DNA of 64,000 nucleotides from an uncultured Fretibacterium sp. (GTDB lineage Bacteria; Synergistota; Synergistia; Synergistales; Aminobacteriaceae): NCBI GenBank assembly GCA_946183145.1, contig CAMGZM010000008.1, positions 62,001 to 126,000 of the forward strand, read 5' to 3'. Shown piece by piece: positions 25,892 to 37,346 of this stretch (position 1 is its first letter; each line of letters starts with the position of its first letter). The notes under the pieces were generated by a model. It saw only the letters and a program-made list of their open reading frames with translations, ran no database searches and was not told where the DNA came from. The position numbers and the translations under genes were made by a program.

Positions 25892-26223
25892 TGTTAATCG
25901 ATTTCAACAAAGAAGACTGGAAAATTTTTGAGGGCATGAACGGCGGAAAAGGAATAACAGCCGCAAAAATGTTCGTGAATCAGTCAGGCAGAGTCATAGT
26001 CAGCAGAATCGAGCCGGGCGCGTCAATCGGTCTTCACACTCAGAGCAACGGCAACGACATTAATTTTGTCGTCAGCGGAAAAGGAAAAGCATTCTGCAAC
26101 GGTGAAGAAGAAATTTTGACTCCCGGTGTCTGCCACTATTGCCCGAAAGATTCAGCACATACGATAATCAATACGGGCGATGAAGATTTAGTGCTTTATA
26201 CGGTGGTGCAGTATGAGCAGTAA
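25891..26223 (+). CDS. Single-domain cupin protein
   Basis: 110 residues forming one cupin barrel. Motif 1 is EPGASIGLHTQSNGNDINFVVSGKG (about 43-67), with Gln instead of the usual second metal His; motif 2 is PGVCHYCPKDSAHTIINTGDED. This could bind a metal or a small ligand. It sits between infB and rbfA, which normally are adjacent, and overlaps both (1 nt and 11 nt), so it is a real member of the translation operon in this lineage. Its role in ribosome assembly or stress is unknown. Confidence 0.85.
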   Translation: MLIDFNKEDWKIFEGMNGGKGITAAKMFVNQSGRVIVSRIEPGASIGLHTQSNGNDINFVVSGKGKAFCNGEEEILTPGVCHYCPKDSAHTIINTGDEDLVLYTVVQYEQ

Positions 26224-26611
26224 TTTACGAATATCACGAATCAACAAGGAGCTTCAGAGAGAACTTGCGCTGATTTTCGAGTCGCGTATCAAGAAAGAAA
26301 GCGTAAAGACAATCATTATCACGGGAGTCGAATGCAGCAAAGATCTTGAGCGGGCAAAAGTTTACTTCACAGCGTTAGAGGCTCGTAAATGTCCGGGAAT
26401 CTTGAAGGACTTGAACGAAATCAAAGGAGCCGTCCGGGGATTGCTCGCGCAGTCGGTGAAGCTCAGAAGGATTCCCGCGCTTGAATTTGTGATTGATACG
26501 TCAAGTGCTTACGGCGCGAAAATTGATGCCATTCTCGACAGTTTAGGCTTCAAGCAGGAATACCGAACAAAAGGGCAGGGGAATGATTACGATGATGAAC
26601 AAGAATTTTAA
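26213..26611 (+). CDS. rbfA: Ribosome-binding factor A
   Basis: 132 residues. RbfA binds the 30S subunit and assists 16S 5'-end maturation. Typical text: RISRINKELQRELALIFESRIK near the start, ECSKDLERAKVYFTAL in the KH-like core, and LRRIPALEFVIDTSSAYGAKI, the family signature. It overlaps the cupin by 11 nt and the DHH phosphoesterase gene by 20 nt. Confidence 0.93.
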   Translation: MSSNLRISRINKELQRELALIFESRIKKESVKTIIITGVECSKDLERAKVYFTALEARKCPGILKDLNEIKGAVRGLLAQSVKLRRIPALEFVIDTSSAYGAKIDAILDSLGFKQEYRTKGQGNDYDDEQEF

Positions 26612-27611
26612 CCCCGCTGATTTGCTGACGGCCTCCGAAACTCTGAGAGCTAATGACAGATGGATAATCTTCACGCACGTTAAATCGGACGGCGATGCGC
26701 TCGGCTCTGCATCAGCACTTTTTGAGGCGGGAGTCAACGCGGGTAAAATTGTCTCATGGTTCAGCCCTGACGAGAAATTACCCGAAACGTATAAATATCT
26801 CGCTCGCTTTGACGACTGCATATCATGCGAAAATTTTTCGTTCGTTGATGACGGCACATTGTATGTATTTCTTGACTGCTCTACAGAGATTCGCAGCGTT
26901 GCAGGATTCGACATCAACAACCCGTTAAACAGTCTCAACATTGACCATCATGAAGACAACACGAATTACGCGCGTGTTAATTGCGTTGACGGTTCAGCGT
27001 CTTCAACGTGCGAGATGTTATACAGAGTCTTCACGGCGGGGAATTGGGACATCACGTTGAACATGGCCGAGTCTCTTTACACGGGGATATTCACGGACAC
27101 AGGGGGCTTTTCATTCTCCAACACATCAAAGCTGACTCACGACATCGCCGGAGAATTAATAGCACTCGGAGTATCAGCAGCAAGAATGACTGACAGAATT
27201 TCGCAGAACAAGACTCCCGAAAGTTTGCAGGTTTGGGCGCGTGTATTGTCGCGTGTAAAAGTTTTCGGGCCTGAAAATATTTTCGCGGTCTCAATGATTT
27301 ACGCTGATGATTTCCGTGAAACTGAGTCAGATCTCACAGGCACAGAAGGATTGTCGCAAATGCTGATGTCGATTCGCGGGGTAAAATTCGCGGCAATCGC
27401 AACGGAACATGATGACGGCGTTGTGAGACTCAGCGTTCGTTCGCGTAACGGTTCGCCTTTCGGAGCGGGGGAATTTGCGAGAATGTACGCGGGCGGAGGA
27501 CATGAGAAAGCTGCGGGGTGCGCGTTCCCTTTTCCGGCTGAAAAAGTTTTGTGCGAGTTAGAGTCCGCAATCCTCAGAAAATATCATGAATGCAATCGTC
27601 CTCATCAATAA
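26592..27611 (+). CDS. nrnA: DHH-family phosphoesterase (NrnA-like, oligoribonuclease/pAp phosphatase)
   Basis: 339 residues from ATG 26592, which is better spaced from the AGGGG site than the in-frame ATG at 26583. DHH domain motifs: FTHVKSDGDALGSASALF (motif I, DxD), FLDCST, and LNIDHHEDNTNYARVN (DHH). The DHHA1 domain closes with FAGGGHEKAAGCAFP-type text (YAGGGHEKAAGCAF). It degrades short RNA oligonucleotides and 3'-phosphoadenosine 5'-phosphate. The gene lies between rbfA and truB, its normal place in Firmicutes and Synergistota, and overlaps both. Confidence 0.9.
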   Translation: MMNKNFNPADLLTASETLRANDRWIIFTHVKSDGDALGSASALFEAGVNAGKIVSWFSPDEKLPETYKYLARFDDCISCENFSFVDDGTLYVFLDCSTEIRSVAGFDINNPLNSLNIDHHEDNTNYARVNCVDGSASSTCEMLYRVFTAGNWDITLNMAESLYTGIFTDTGGFSFSNTSKLTHDIAGELIALGVSAARMTDRISQNKTPESLQVWARVLSRVKVFGPENIFAVSMIYADDFRETESDLTGTEGLSQMLMSIRGVKFAAIATEHDDGVVRLSVRSRNGSPFGAGEFARMYAGGGHEKAAGCAFPFPAEKVLCELESAILRKYHECNRPHQ

Positions 27612-28470
27612 GCCAGTAGATTACCGCTCATCGAAATGTGTTGCAGTCGCAAAACGCAAATTAGGCGTAAAAGTCGGCCATGCTGGAACGTTGGACTCTA
27701 CAGCGTCAGGGCTTCTCGTATTGCTTACTGGGAATGCGACCCGGTTCTGCGAGTTCGTTATGTCATTGCCGAAAGTCTACAGGGCTGTTATACAGTTCGG
27801 AGCGGAAACGAACACTTACGATTATTCCGGCGATATTGTTTCGGAGAAAGGGTACTCATCTTTTGACGGAAGAATTTTGCCGGAAGTCTTTTACGGTTTC
27901 AGCGGCTACAGAATGCAGAGGCCCCCGGCAGTCTCAGCTGTGAAAATTGACGGTCAGCCAGCGTACAAGTTAGCGCGTTCAGGCCAGGAGATTGACATGA
28001 AGGAACGTCCCGTATTTTTCCGGCGCGTAAAGATTCTTTCACCCTACAATCCCGATAACGGCACTATGACTCTTGAGGTTCACTGCGGAAGAGGCACATA
28101 CATTCGGACTCTCGCTCACGATTTGGGCAAAATTTCGGGCGTTGGCGCGTACGTTAAATCACTCGTGCGAATCTCAACGGGACTCTTCACGGTTGATGAG
28201 GCAAATTCCCCTGATGATGACGAATTGATACCCTTACCGTTAAGCCGTCTTGCTGAAAATTTCACGCGTATATATGTCTCGGAAAAAGATTCCCGGAGCT
28301 TCACAAACGGAATGAGCATATTAATACGTCAGGCCGTCAAAATTTCACGCGGTCTGACTGTGAACGGGTCTTTATGCGTTGAGGGCGACTCGTTTTTGGG
28401 ATTCGGGAGCTATGCGGGATATGATTACGTCAAGCCCGATGTTATTGTGCCAAAGGACTCGCTATGCTGA
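27586..28470 (+). CDS. truB: tRNA pseudouridine-55 synthase
   Basis: 294 residues. Motif KVGHAGTLDSTASGLLVL holds the catalytic Asp; other family pieces are NKPVDYRSSKCVAVAKRK at the start, QRPPAVSAVKIDGQPAYKLARSG and CGRGTYIRTLAHDLG. It makes psi55 in the T-loop of tRNA. It overlaps the upstream DHH gene by 26 nt and ribF by 7 nt. Confidence 0.95.
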   Translation: MNAIVLINKPVDYRSSKCVAVAKRKLGVKVGHAGTLDSTASGLLVLLTGNATRFCEFVMSLPKVYRAVIQFGAETNTYDYSGDIVSEKGYSSFDGRILPEVFYGFSGYRMQRPPAVSAVKIDGQPAYKLARSGQEIDMKERPVFFRRVKILSPYNPDNGTMTLEVHCGRGTYIRTLAHDLGKISGVGAYVKSLVRISTGLFTVDEANSPDDDELIPLPLSRLAENFTRIYVSEKDSRSFTNGMSILIRQAVKISRGLTVNGSLCVEGDSFLGFGSYAGYDYVKPDVIVPKDSLC

Positions 28471-29417
28471 TTACTGTCGGAGCTTTTGACGGTTTCCACA
28501 AAGGACACGCGGAATTACTGCGAATTTGCCGGGAGAATGCTGACGGCGATAACTGGGGAGTCGTAACGTTTGACCCGCACCCGTCGGAATTTCTTGGGAC
28601 TCATCATTCACTCTTCACGCTTGAGGAAAAAGAGTTCATACGCCGGGTTCTGAATATCCCTCATATGTTCGTGCTGAGATTTGACGCTGAATTAATGCGG
28701 ATGACTCCAAAAACTTTTTGGCGTTTGCTGAGTGAGCGTCTCAATGTTGACGGGCTTGTGATGGGAAGTGATTTCCGTTTCGGACATGGCCGGGCGGGCA
28801 ATGCTGAGTCTTTGCGTGAAATGGCGATTGCTGACGGAGTGAAGCGCGTGATAATTTCTCCCCTTCTCGACAAGCCGGAGTATTCAAGCTCAGTGATACG
28901 TGAAAATATTGCTGACGGAAAAATTCAGGAGGCCGGAAAATTTTTGGGTTATCCCTTCTTCATGATAAGCAGAATAATTCACGGCAACGAACGAGGAAGA
29001 ACGATTCATTTCCCGACAGCGAATCTTGATGTTGAAGGCAGAATCATTCCCGCTTACGGCGTATATTCGGCGGCTGTCCTCGTAAATAATTCGTGGCACT
29101 GCGGGGCGTTATCCATCGGGAACAATCCGACATTCGGCGACATTAACGGGACTCGCGCTGAGGTTCATATTCTGGACTTTCACGGAGATGTTTACGGAGA
29201 AAAGCTGCTGACGTTGATTCTGAATCGTGTTCGTGATATTCATGCGTTCGCCGACAAAGAAGCATTGATGATACAAATCGGCCATGACATAGACGAATGC
29301 CGTAAAATTTTCGGGGAGGTGATGAACGAACAAGACACAATGAAATTTTCACAATGCGCAAGAGAGATTTACAGCTTACACGATAACTTAACACCTAACA
29401 TAATAAACTTGAAATAG
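28464..29417 (+). CDS. ribF: Bifunctional riboflavin kinase / FAD synthetase
   Basis: 317 residues. The N-terminal FAD synthetase domain has a nucleotidyltransferase GAFDGFHKGHAELL motif, VVTFDPHPSEFL, and GSDFRFGHGRAGN. The C-terminal flavokinase domain has GNERGRTIHFPTANLD then GVYSAAVLV, and GNNPTFGD. It converts riboflavin to FMN and FAD. The position after truB is conserved. A 31-residue C-terminal extension after the kinase domain is unremarkable. Confidence 0.94.
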   Translation: MLITVGAFDGFHKGHAELLRICRENADGDNWGVVTFDPHPSEFLGTHHSLFTLEEKEFIRRVLNIPHMFVLRFDAELMRMTPKTFWRLLSERLNVDGLVMGSDFRFGHGRAGNAESLREMAIADGVKRVIISPLLDKPEYSSSVIRENIADGKIQEAGKFLGYPFFMISRIIHGNERGRTIHFPTANLDVEGRIIPAYGVYSAAVLVNNSWHCGALSIGNNPTFGDINGTRAEVHILDFHGDVYGEKLLTLILNRVRDIHAFADKEALMIQIGHDIDECRKIFGEVMNEQDTMKFSQCAREIYSLHDNLTPNIINLK

Positions 29418-29430
29418 AGACGAAAAACAC

Positions 29431-30198
29431 ATGCTGATAGATTCACATTGTCATATAAATTCTGAAGAGTTAAGGCTTGACGCAAGAGCCGTAATTACAC
29501 GCGCAAGGGACGCAGGAGTCAACAAGATGATTATAGTCGGCTGTGATTACGAGGACTCATGCGAGGCGGCAGCAATGGCTGAAGATTTCTCGCATTTCGG
29601 GCTTTACGCGTCAATAGGCATTCACCCCCACGAGGCAAAACGATACGAGGAAATTCCGCCGATGTTCCGGAAAATCGCGGGGAACAAGAGAGTCGTTGCT
29701 GTCGGTGAAATCGGACTCGATTATCATTACGACCATTCACCGAGAGAAACGCAGAAGAAACTTTTTGAGCTTCAATTGAGATTCGCTGAAGAAGTCAATT
29801 TGCCCGTGATACTTCACATACGCGACGCAATGGACGACGCTATGGAGATATTGACGGTTCACAGGGGACTCAAAATGTTATTTCACTGTTACAGCGGAGG
29901 ACTTGAATACCTGAATGAAGTTTTAGGGATGGGCGGTATGTGCAGTTTCGGCGGCGCAGTTACGTGGGACAATAAATCATCGGAGGAATTGCGCGAGGTT
30001 GTGAGAGTCATTCCCCTCGAAAATATTTTGTGTGAGACCGACTCGCCCTACATGACTCCGAGTCCTTTGCGCGGTCGCCGTAATGAGCCTGCTAATGTCC
30101 GCTACGTCTATAACGCAGTCGCAGAAGAGCGCAATATGAGCCTCGCAGATTTTTCACGGGCTGTTGAGGATAACGCGGGAAAATTTTTCGGGTGGTAA
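29431..30198 (+). CDS. tatD: TatD-family metal-dependent hydrolase
   Basis: 255 residues forming an amidohydrolase-type barrel. Metal ligands are recognisable in LIDSHCHINSEEL, GIHPHEAK, GEIGLDYHYDHSPRETQ, PVILHIRDA, FHCYSGG and LCETDSPYMTPSPLRGRRNEP. Members act as DNases and in D-aminoacyl or nucleic acid repair. The gene follows ribF and precedes tgt by 3 nt within the same long operon. Confidence 0.94.
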   Translation: MLIDSHCHINSEELRLDARAVITRARDAGVNKMIIVGCDYEDSCEAAAMAEDFSHFGLYASIGIHPHEAKRYEEIPPMFRKIAGNKRVVAVGEIGLDYHYDHSPRETQKKLFELQLRFAEEVNLPVILHIRDAMDDAMEILTVHRGLKMLFHCYSGGLEYLNEVLGMGGMCSFGGAVTWDNKSSEELREVVRVIPLENILCETDSPYMTPSPLRGRRNEPANVRYVYNAVAEERNMSLADFSRAVEDNAGKFFGW

Positions 30199-32281
<2,083 letters not shown>

Positions 32282-32379
32282 TGGTTAACATCGCTCGTAT
32301 ACTATTAGCTTTATTTTTTGCTCTTTCTTTCTTAAAATACGAATACATAGCAATATGGGCGTTCTGTAAGGGACGGATA

Positions 32380-32636
32380 AATAAATCAACAGTCTTAGAG
32401 CTGTTTAGGCTGGCATGTAGCCTTTGCATTTTTCGTATCGCATAAAAATTGCCAAAATGTAAGCGGATAAGGTGTAAAAGCCTTTACCAGATAGAAGCTG
32501 AAGTAAACCAGCTCCGGCGAAAAGTTTGCTACGCACAAGGGTATTGTGAAGCGGTAATATGCGTGTTCAGACATTAGGCCGTGTACCAAACTTCACCGAA
32601 AGCTCCTGCGTTTACGCGTGGGAGTCGTTTACATAT
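32380..32636 (+). mobile_element. IS200/IS605-type element relic: tnpB 3' end and right-end hairpin
   Basis: A 390-nt gap without genes. The end of the relic reads GAAAGCTCCTGCGTTTACGC then GTGGGAGTCGTTTAC (32598-32632), the hairpin typical of IS200/IS605 right ends, with CTCC/GGAG and GCG/CGC pairing. Just upstream, frames around 32555-32600 give CVQTLG-like text as at tnpB C-termini, broken by stops. The omega-RNA scaffold of such elements lies exactly here. No transposase or intact tnpB remains. The left end is not visible; the start position is approximate. Confidence 0.6.
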
Positions 32637-32673
32637 AATAACGAGTAACATATTTCAAGAAGGAGTGAAGTTA

Positions 32674-34470
32674 ATGAGCTGGATAATTCTTGCGCTGACT
32701 CTCGGCGCGTCTATCACATCGATAATACACGGAGTATTTATGCTCTTCGGCTCATTGTCAGTAACAGGCGGCGCGATTTTCGGAATCCCTAACACGCTTC
32801 TTGCGAGCCTCCCGGTAATCTCGGCTGTAATTGCGCTTATGGGCGGTGTGATAGCGTTCAACCAAAGCAAATGGGGCGCATTGTTCCTCTTCATCGCAAT
32901 GGGATTGTGTGTACCTGCGCGGGACACATGGCTTTACGGAGGACTGTATTTCTTTGCGGGGCTTTTCTGTTTCTTCCTGAAGTCAAAGAAGAATGATGAC
33001 GCATATTATGATTACGGTGATGAAGATCTTGCGGCTGATGAAGATTCCGCTGACCAGGATTTTTATTACGAGCCTGAAATCCCTCAGCCTATACTGAAAA
33101 ATGACACGCAGAATGACGAAACACCGCCGGAAAATGAAGACCCGTTAAGCGGCAACATTTCCGCGAATGAAGCACAGATGCTCAACGCTGAAGCAACAAC
33201 GATAAGACGAAACCGAATGACGAAATCATGCCCCGAATGCGGCGCGATTGTCTCACGTGAAAGCCGTTTCTGCCCTACATGCGGCGCAAAACTTTCTGTG
33301 ATTCTGAATCCTGAGGGGAACTTCAAACTTTCCGGGCGCGATGATGATATTGACATCGAGAAACTTAATGACCAGCTTCTTACTCCGATGAGCAATGATG
33401 ATATTATTAGTGATGTTCAGGAACAACAGCCCGCACAAAACGAGGCGTTGAATATTGATACGAATGATGGTGATGATATGGCTAATGCACAGTCAGCAAA
33501 TTACAGGGTATTGGTGAAGCCCGGCCGCGCATCTGAAAGCACATCACGCGGAAGCAGCCGCGCTCCTTCAGGCAATGAGGCAGCGTCAACATACAAAGAG
33601 TTTTCGCGTTACGCAAGCCAGGGCAAAAAGCGGAATCGTTCATGGGGAAGAAAAGTACTGAGTATGCTTCTCCTTGTTTCGGCTGTAGGAGGAGCGTTGT
33701 ATTTCCTTCTGGGACTGAGGAAACTTCCGCCCGGAGACCTTCCGCCAATCGCAAGAACTGAAGTGATACCTGAGGCAGAAAAGCAGCTCCCTATAGTCCC
33801 TCCCGAACCAGTTGCGCAGGAAAAAACGAAAATAGCAGAGCCTTCCGCAATAGCAGTAGCAGAAAACGTACTGCCTAATTTCACGCCCGAAAGAGAGCCG
33901 AGAAGCGGAATAATCACAGGAAGCAGCGTAAACGTAAGAGCAGACCACAGCACAAGCTCTTCACGAGTAACGCGCCTCAACGTAAACAGCAAAGTAGACA
34001 TCATCGGAACATTCAACGTAACATCAGGGAAATTTTCGGGAATCTGGTACAACATACGCACGGGAAATAATGAAGGCTGGGTTTACGGGAAATATGTACG
34101 GCCTGTAGGTTCAGGACTCCCTTCAGGATATTCAAACGCGCTGTTAAAGACTTTCGGCAGCAACAAATCACAATTGATTGAAGCTCTCGGAAATCCCACA
34201 CGGAGCACAGGCTCAAGCGCAGAATGGCCCGGACTCACAGCAACGCTAAAAGGCAACGACATCACAAAATTACGCCTGACATCAAACAGCCGCGAATTAC
34301 AGAACGGACTCAAACCCGGAATGAGTGAGACAGCAATGCTCCAGATCATGGGCTACCCTTCAAGCCAGAACGGCCGGAACATGAACTACAACGAGGGCGG
34401 CAAAACTGGACTCACAATTCAGCTCGACAGAAACAACGCAATAACATCAATCACAGTCAACGAGATATAG
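32674..34470 (+). CDS. Membrane protein with zinc ribbon and SH3 domain
   Basis: 598 residues. N-terminal TM block of four helices (about 4-100), an acidic stretch (108-135), a zinc ribbon CPECG-x9-FCPTCG (186-203), a disordered Ser/Ala-rich linker, one TM helix (about 328-347), then a bacterial SH3 domain (about 418-470: SGIITGSSVNVRADHSTSS, GIWYNIRT, EGWVYGKYV) and a C-terminal repeat of two short beta-rich modules. I start at ATG 32674 (AAGGAG 8 nt upstream); the longer frame begins inside the IS relic. The SH3 domain would face the periplasm and bind the cell wall. Function unknown. Confidence 0.8.
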   Translation: MSWIILALTLGASITSIIHGVFMLFGSLSVTGGAIFGIPNTLLASLPVISAVIALMGGVIAFNQSKWGALFLFIAMGLCVPARDTWLYGGLYFFAGLFCFFLKSKKNDDAYYDYGDEDLAADEDSADQDFYYEPEIPQPILKNDTQNDETPPENEDPLSGNISANEAQMLNAEATTIRRNRMTKSCPECGAIVSRESRFCPTCGAKLSVILNPEGNFKLSGRDDDIDIEKLNDQLLTPMSNDDIISDVQEQQPAQNEALNIDTNDGDDMANAQSANYRVLVKPGRASESTSRGSSRAPSGNEAASTYKEFSRYASQGKKRNRSWGRKVLSMLLLVSAVGGALYFLLGLRKLPPGDLPPIARTEVIPEAEKQLPIVPPEPVAQEKTKIAEPSAIAVAENVLPNFTPEREPRSGIITGSSVNVRADHSTSSSRVTRLNVNSKVDIIGTFNVTSGKFSGIWYNIRTGNNEGWVYGKYVRPVGSGLPSGYSNALLKTFGSNKSQLIEALGNPTRSTGSSAEWPGLTATLKGNDITKLRLTSNSRELQNGLKPGMSETAMLQIMGYPSSQNGRNMNYNEGGKTGLTIQLDRNNAITSITVNEI

Positions 34471-34477
34471 ATACAAA

Positions 34478-34524
34478 AATTCCCCCCGACTTTGAGCTTT
34501 TTTCATGGCCGAGGGGATTTTTTG
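34478..34524 (+). terminator. Terminator after the SH3 protein gene
   Basis: TCCCCCCGAC pairs with GCCGAGGGGA around a loop containing a T run, followed by TTTTTTG (34518-34524). It lies between convergent genes. Confidence 0.65.
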
Positions 34525-34558
34525 ACATGTTAAGGCTTCACGCAAATCACAATGTGAA

Positions 34559-35914
34559 TCATTCCTCTTTCATCTCACGCAATGCACTATACGCAAAAGG
34601 CACCGCAAGCAAAAACGTTAACCCGTCAGCAACAGGCTGAGCCGCAATTATCCCCGTCAGCCCGAAAAACTTCCGCCCGAAATACAGCGCAAGCGCAAGC
34701 ATGAATCCCTGACGTGATGCCGCAAGCAAACTCGCTCTTATCGTCCGTCTTGTGTTCTGCAAAAACATGTTCGAGATCGTAACAAAACTCACTGTCGAAT
34801 ACACTATACATTCATAGCGCAGTGCCTGAGAGCCTAACGCTATAAGCTCAAAATCATCAGGACGGAACAACGCAATAATCCTTTCAGCGAATATATACCC
34901 CGCAACACTGAGAGCCGCGCAATACACCGCCGTAATTCCCGCGCTGAACCAGAAAGCACGCCTCACACGCCCGAATTTTCCCGCTCCGTAATTGAAACCG
35001 CATACAGGCTGAAATCCCTGCCCGAACCCTAAAACGATTGACGTTGCGAACATGCACACACGGAACACTATCGACAACGCCGCAATTGCCGTATCACCGT
35101 AAAACCCCGCAAGCTGATTCATGTACGCCATCGACACACTTGCGAGTCCCTGACGGCCCAATGAAGGAAGCCCCCCCGCTGTAATTTCCCGGTAATGCGC
35201 GAATGTCGGCTTGAAGTTGCGAATGCTCAATCTGATTCCGTCCCTGCGTCCCGAAAGCCATAAAAGAAGCGTGAAGCTCACAACCTGAGAGATCATTGTT
35301 GCGAATGAAGCACCCGCGACTCCCATCTTCAGAAAAAATATAAATACAGGGTCAAGAATGATATTCAGAATCGCGCCGGCTGTTATTCCGAGCATTGAGA
35401 CAAACGCATTCCCCTGAAAACGCATCTGGTTATTCATCACGAATGACGACATTATGAACGGAGTGCCGATTAATATATACCTGAAATATGCGCGAGCGTA
35501 AGGGAGTATAGTCTCTGTTGACCCTAAGAGCCGCAATATATCATCCATGAACACGAATCCCATCACAGCAATGAATATCCCGGTGAAAAGGGACGTGAAG
35601 AATCCTGTTGACGCGATCATCACAGCACCTTCACGGTTTCTTGCGCCCAATGCACGCGAGATATAGTTCGCGCTTCCCTGACCGAAAAAGAATGCTATTG
35701 CCTGAATGAACGCCATGTACGAGAACACTACTCCGACAGCCGCCGGGGACTGCACATCAATTCCCGCAACGTAAAACGTATCGGCCATGTTGTATATCGC
35801 GCTGATCATCATTGTGATTATTGAGGGGACTGCGAGACGTAATACTAATTTGCTTACGGGGTGAGTCGTCATCATGATAAATTTTCTGTCTTGGGTATAA
35901 CTCGCGCTTTTCAT
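34559..35914 (-). CDS. MATE-family efflux transporter
   Basis: 451 residues, twelve TM helices in two repeats. Family pieces: LVLRLAVPSIITMMISAIYNMADTFYV at the start and QGFQPVCGFNYGAGKFGRVRRAF after TM7-8. It exports cations or drugs using a sodium or proton gradient. GGAGG sits 7 nt before the ATG at 35914. It is divergent from the WbaP-like gene. A second MATE gene is at 41491; the two are related but clearly different. Confidence 0.93.
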   Translation of the reverse strand: MKSASYTQDRKFIMMTTHPVSKLVLRLAVPSIITMMISAIYNMADTFYVAGIDVQSPAAVGVVFSYMAFIQAIAFFFGQGSANYISRALGARNREGAVMIASTGFFTSLFTGIFIAVMGFVFMDDILRLLGSTETILPYARAYFRYILIGTPFIMSSFVMNNQMRFQGNAFVSMLGITAGAILNIILDPVFIFFLKMGVAGASFATMISQVVSFTLLLWLSGRRDGIRLSIRNFKPTFAHYREITAGGLPSLGRQGLASVSMAYMNQLAGFYGDTAIAALSIVFRVCMFATSIVLGFGQGFQPVCGFNYGAGKFGRVRRAFWFSAGITAVYCAALSVAGYIFAERIIALFRPDDFELIALGSQALRYECIVYSTVSFVTISNMFLQNTRRTIRASLLAASRQGFMLALALYFGRKFFGLTGIIAAQPVADGLTFLLAVPFAYSALREMKEE

Positions 35915-35982
35915 AAATCGGCCTCCTTAAATCTTTCATGATATACTAACCAAAATCCGATGAAAGGCGTATTGATTGCTCT

Positions 35983-37293
35983 ATGGGAAAACAGAGAAAT
36001 TTTATCAGAAATATCTTCGCATTCTTCCAGGCTGTAATTGACGTTTCAATATACTTTATGAGCTTTTCACTTGTATTTTTTTTGTGGAGCGGATGGGAAA
36101 AAACTTCAGCATTGACTTTTGAGACACAAATTTTCTTTGCTGGTACAATACTTGCGGTGTTCTGCTTCAAATCGCTTTACAGTTTCAAGACCTGGCTTTT
36201 CTGGGACGAGTTGAAATCCGTCATAAAATCCTCATTCTTCATACTTCTTGTGATTGTCCTCTATCTTTACTCGCAGAAATCCAGCTTATCACGTTTTGCC
36301 GTCCTCTTCAGCATGATAATCTTTGTGCCTTTGTGCGCAATATCACGGTATGTATTCAGGCGTTTGCTTTTCGCACTGGGACTTCTCTCAACGAACATAA
36401 TCGTACTCGGAGCGGGGAGAATGGGCAGCATATTCGCGGAAAAAATCACAGGACACCCTTTCACGCTGGGAAAAATTTCGGGCTTCCTTGATGATGACGA
36501 GTCGAAAATCGGAACGACTGTAGCGGGCTATAAAGTGCTGGGAAAAATTGAGGATTTTGCAGTGATTTGCGCTGAAGAAAGAATAGACGAGGCCGCCGTA
36601 GCAATCTCAAAAGCATCACGGAATCTTCTCGTTCATGTGCTAAACATTGTGGAGTTCCATGTGAGGCAGGTGCATTATGTCCCTGATATGTACATGCTCA
36701 CAACGTTTTCATCACTCGTTAGGGACGTTGACGGAATGCCGGTAGTGTCATCATCGCAGGGACTCCTGAATCCCGTGAACAGAGCTGTGAAATCTTTTGC
36801 CGATTACGCTGTGGGAATAATCGCGATCATAATATTGTCGCCTTTCATGATTTTTGCGGCCATGAGGGCAAAACGCAAATTCGGCGGGAAAATATTTTCT
36901 CGTCAGGAACGCTGCGGGCTTGAGTGGCGTAAATTCATGATGTACAGATTCAGAAGCTCAGGTGAATACGGAACTGACACGAGGCTCCGGCGGTCGTATG
37001 TTGACGAGTTTCCGCAGCTCTTCAACGTAATCAAGGGTGATATGAGCATCGTAGGCCCTAAGGCTTTAAGCAATGACGACATGATTCACGTTTACGGACT
37101 CGATACGGCGGGGAAAATTCTGATGGTGAAGCCGGGCATAACGGGATTTTGGCAGGTAAGCGCGAGGAGGCTCAACGACCGTAAAATACTGCGCGAGATG
37201 AATCTATACTATATCCGTAACTGGTCATTATGGCTTGACGTTGTAATACTTCTCAGAACTTTTCTCAAGCCGCTTTTCAGGAGGAACACATAA
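35983..37293 (+). CDS. Undecaprenyl-phosphate sugar-1-phosphate transferase (WbaP/PglC-type)
   Basis: 436 residues. Four or five N-terminal TM helices, then a nucleotide-binding-like soluble domain (NIIVLGAGRMGSIFAEKI; about 140-250), a further TM helix and the C-terminal catalytic PGT domain with EFPQLFNVIKGDMSIVGPK and KPGITGFWQVSARR. Enzymes of this type start surface polysaccharide repeat units by loading a sugar-1-phosphate onto undecaprenyl phosphate at the inner membrane. It is 10 kb from the glycan cluster at 47189 but could serve it. An extended -10 (TG-A-TATACT, 35939-35947) lies 36 nt upstream of the ATG. Confidence 0.88.
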   Translation: MGKQRNFIRNIFAFFQAVIDVSIYFMSFSLVFFLWSGWEKTSALTFETQIFFAGTILAVFCFKSLYSFKTWLFWDELKSVIKSSFFILLVIVLYLYSQKSSLSRFAVLFSMIIFVPLCAISRYVFRRLLFALGLLSTNIIVLGAGRMGSIFAEKITGHPFTLGKISGFLDDDESKIGTTVAGYKVLGKIEDFAVICAEERIDEAAVAISKASRNLLVHVLNIVEFHVRQVHYVPDMYMLTTFSSLVRDVDGMPVVSSSQGLLNPVNRAVKSFADYAVGIIAIIILSPFMIFAAMRAKRKFGGKIFSRQERCGLEWRKFMMYRFRSSGEYGTDTRLRRSYVDEFPQLFNVIKGDMSIVGPKALSNDDMIHVYGLDTAGKILMVKPGITGFWQVSARRLNDRKILREMNLYYIRNWSLWLDVVILLRTFLKPLFRRNT

Positions 37294-37294
37294 A

Positions 37295-37340
37295 AAAAAC
37301 TCCCCCCGTTAAATTGGGAGGAGCTGAGAAATTTTTTGCG
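37295..37340. terminator. Bidirectional terminator
   Basis: An A run, CTCCCCCC, loop, GGGAGGAG, then ATTTTTTG, between convergent genes. A-run and T-run on either side suit both strands; the stem has a mismatch. Confidence 0.6.
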
Positions 37341-37346
37341 CTGAAA

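Noticed and set aside
32581-32673. A 31-residue N-terminal extension of the SH3 protein
   Set aside because: It comes from the IS relic; ATG 32674 has AAGGAG at the right spacing and begins the first TM helix.
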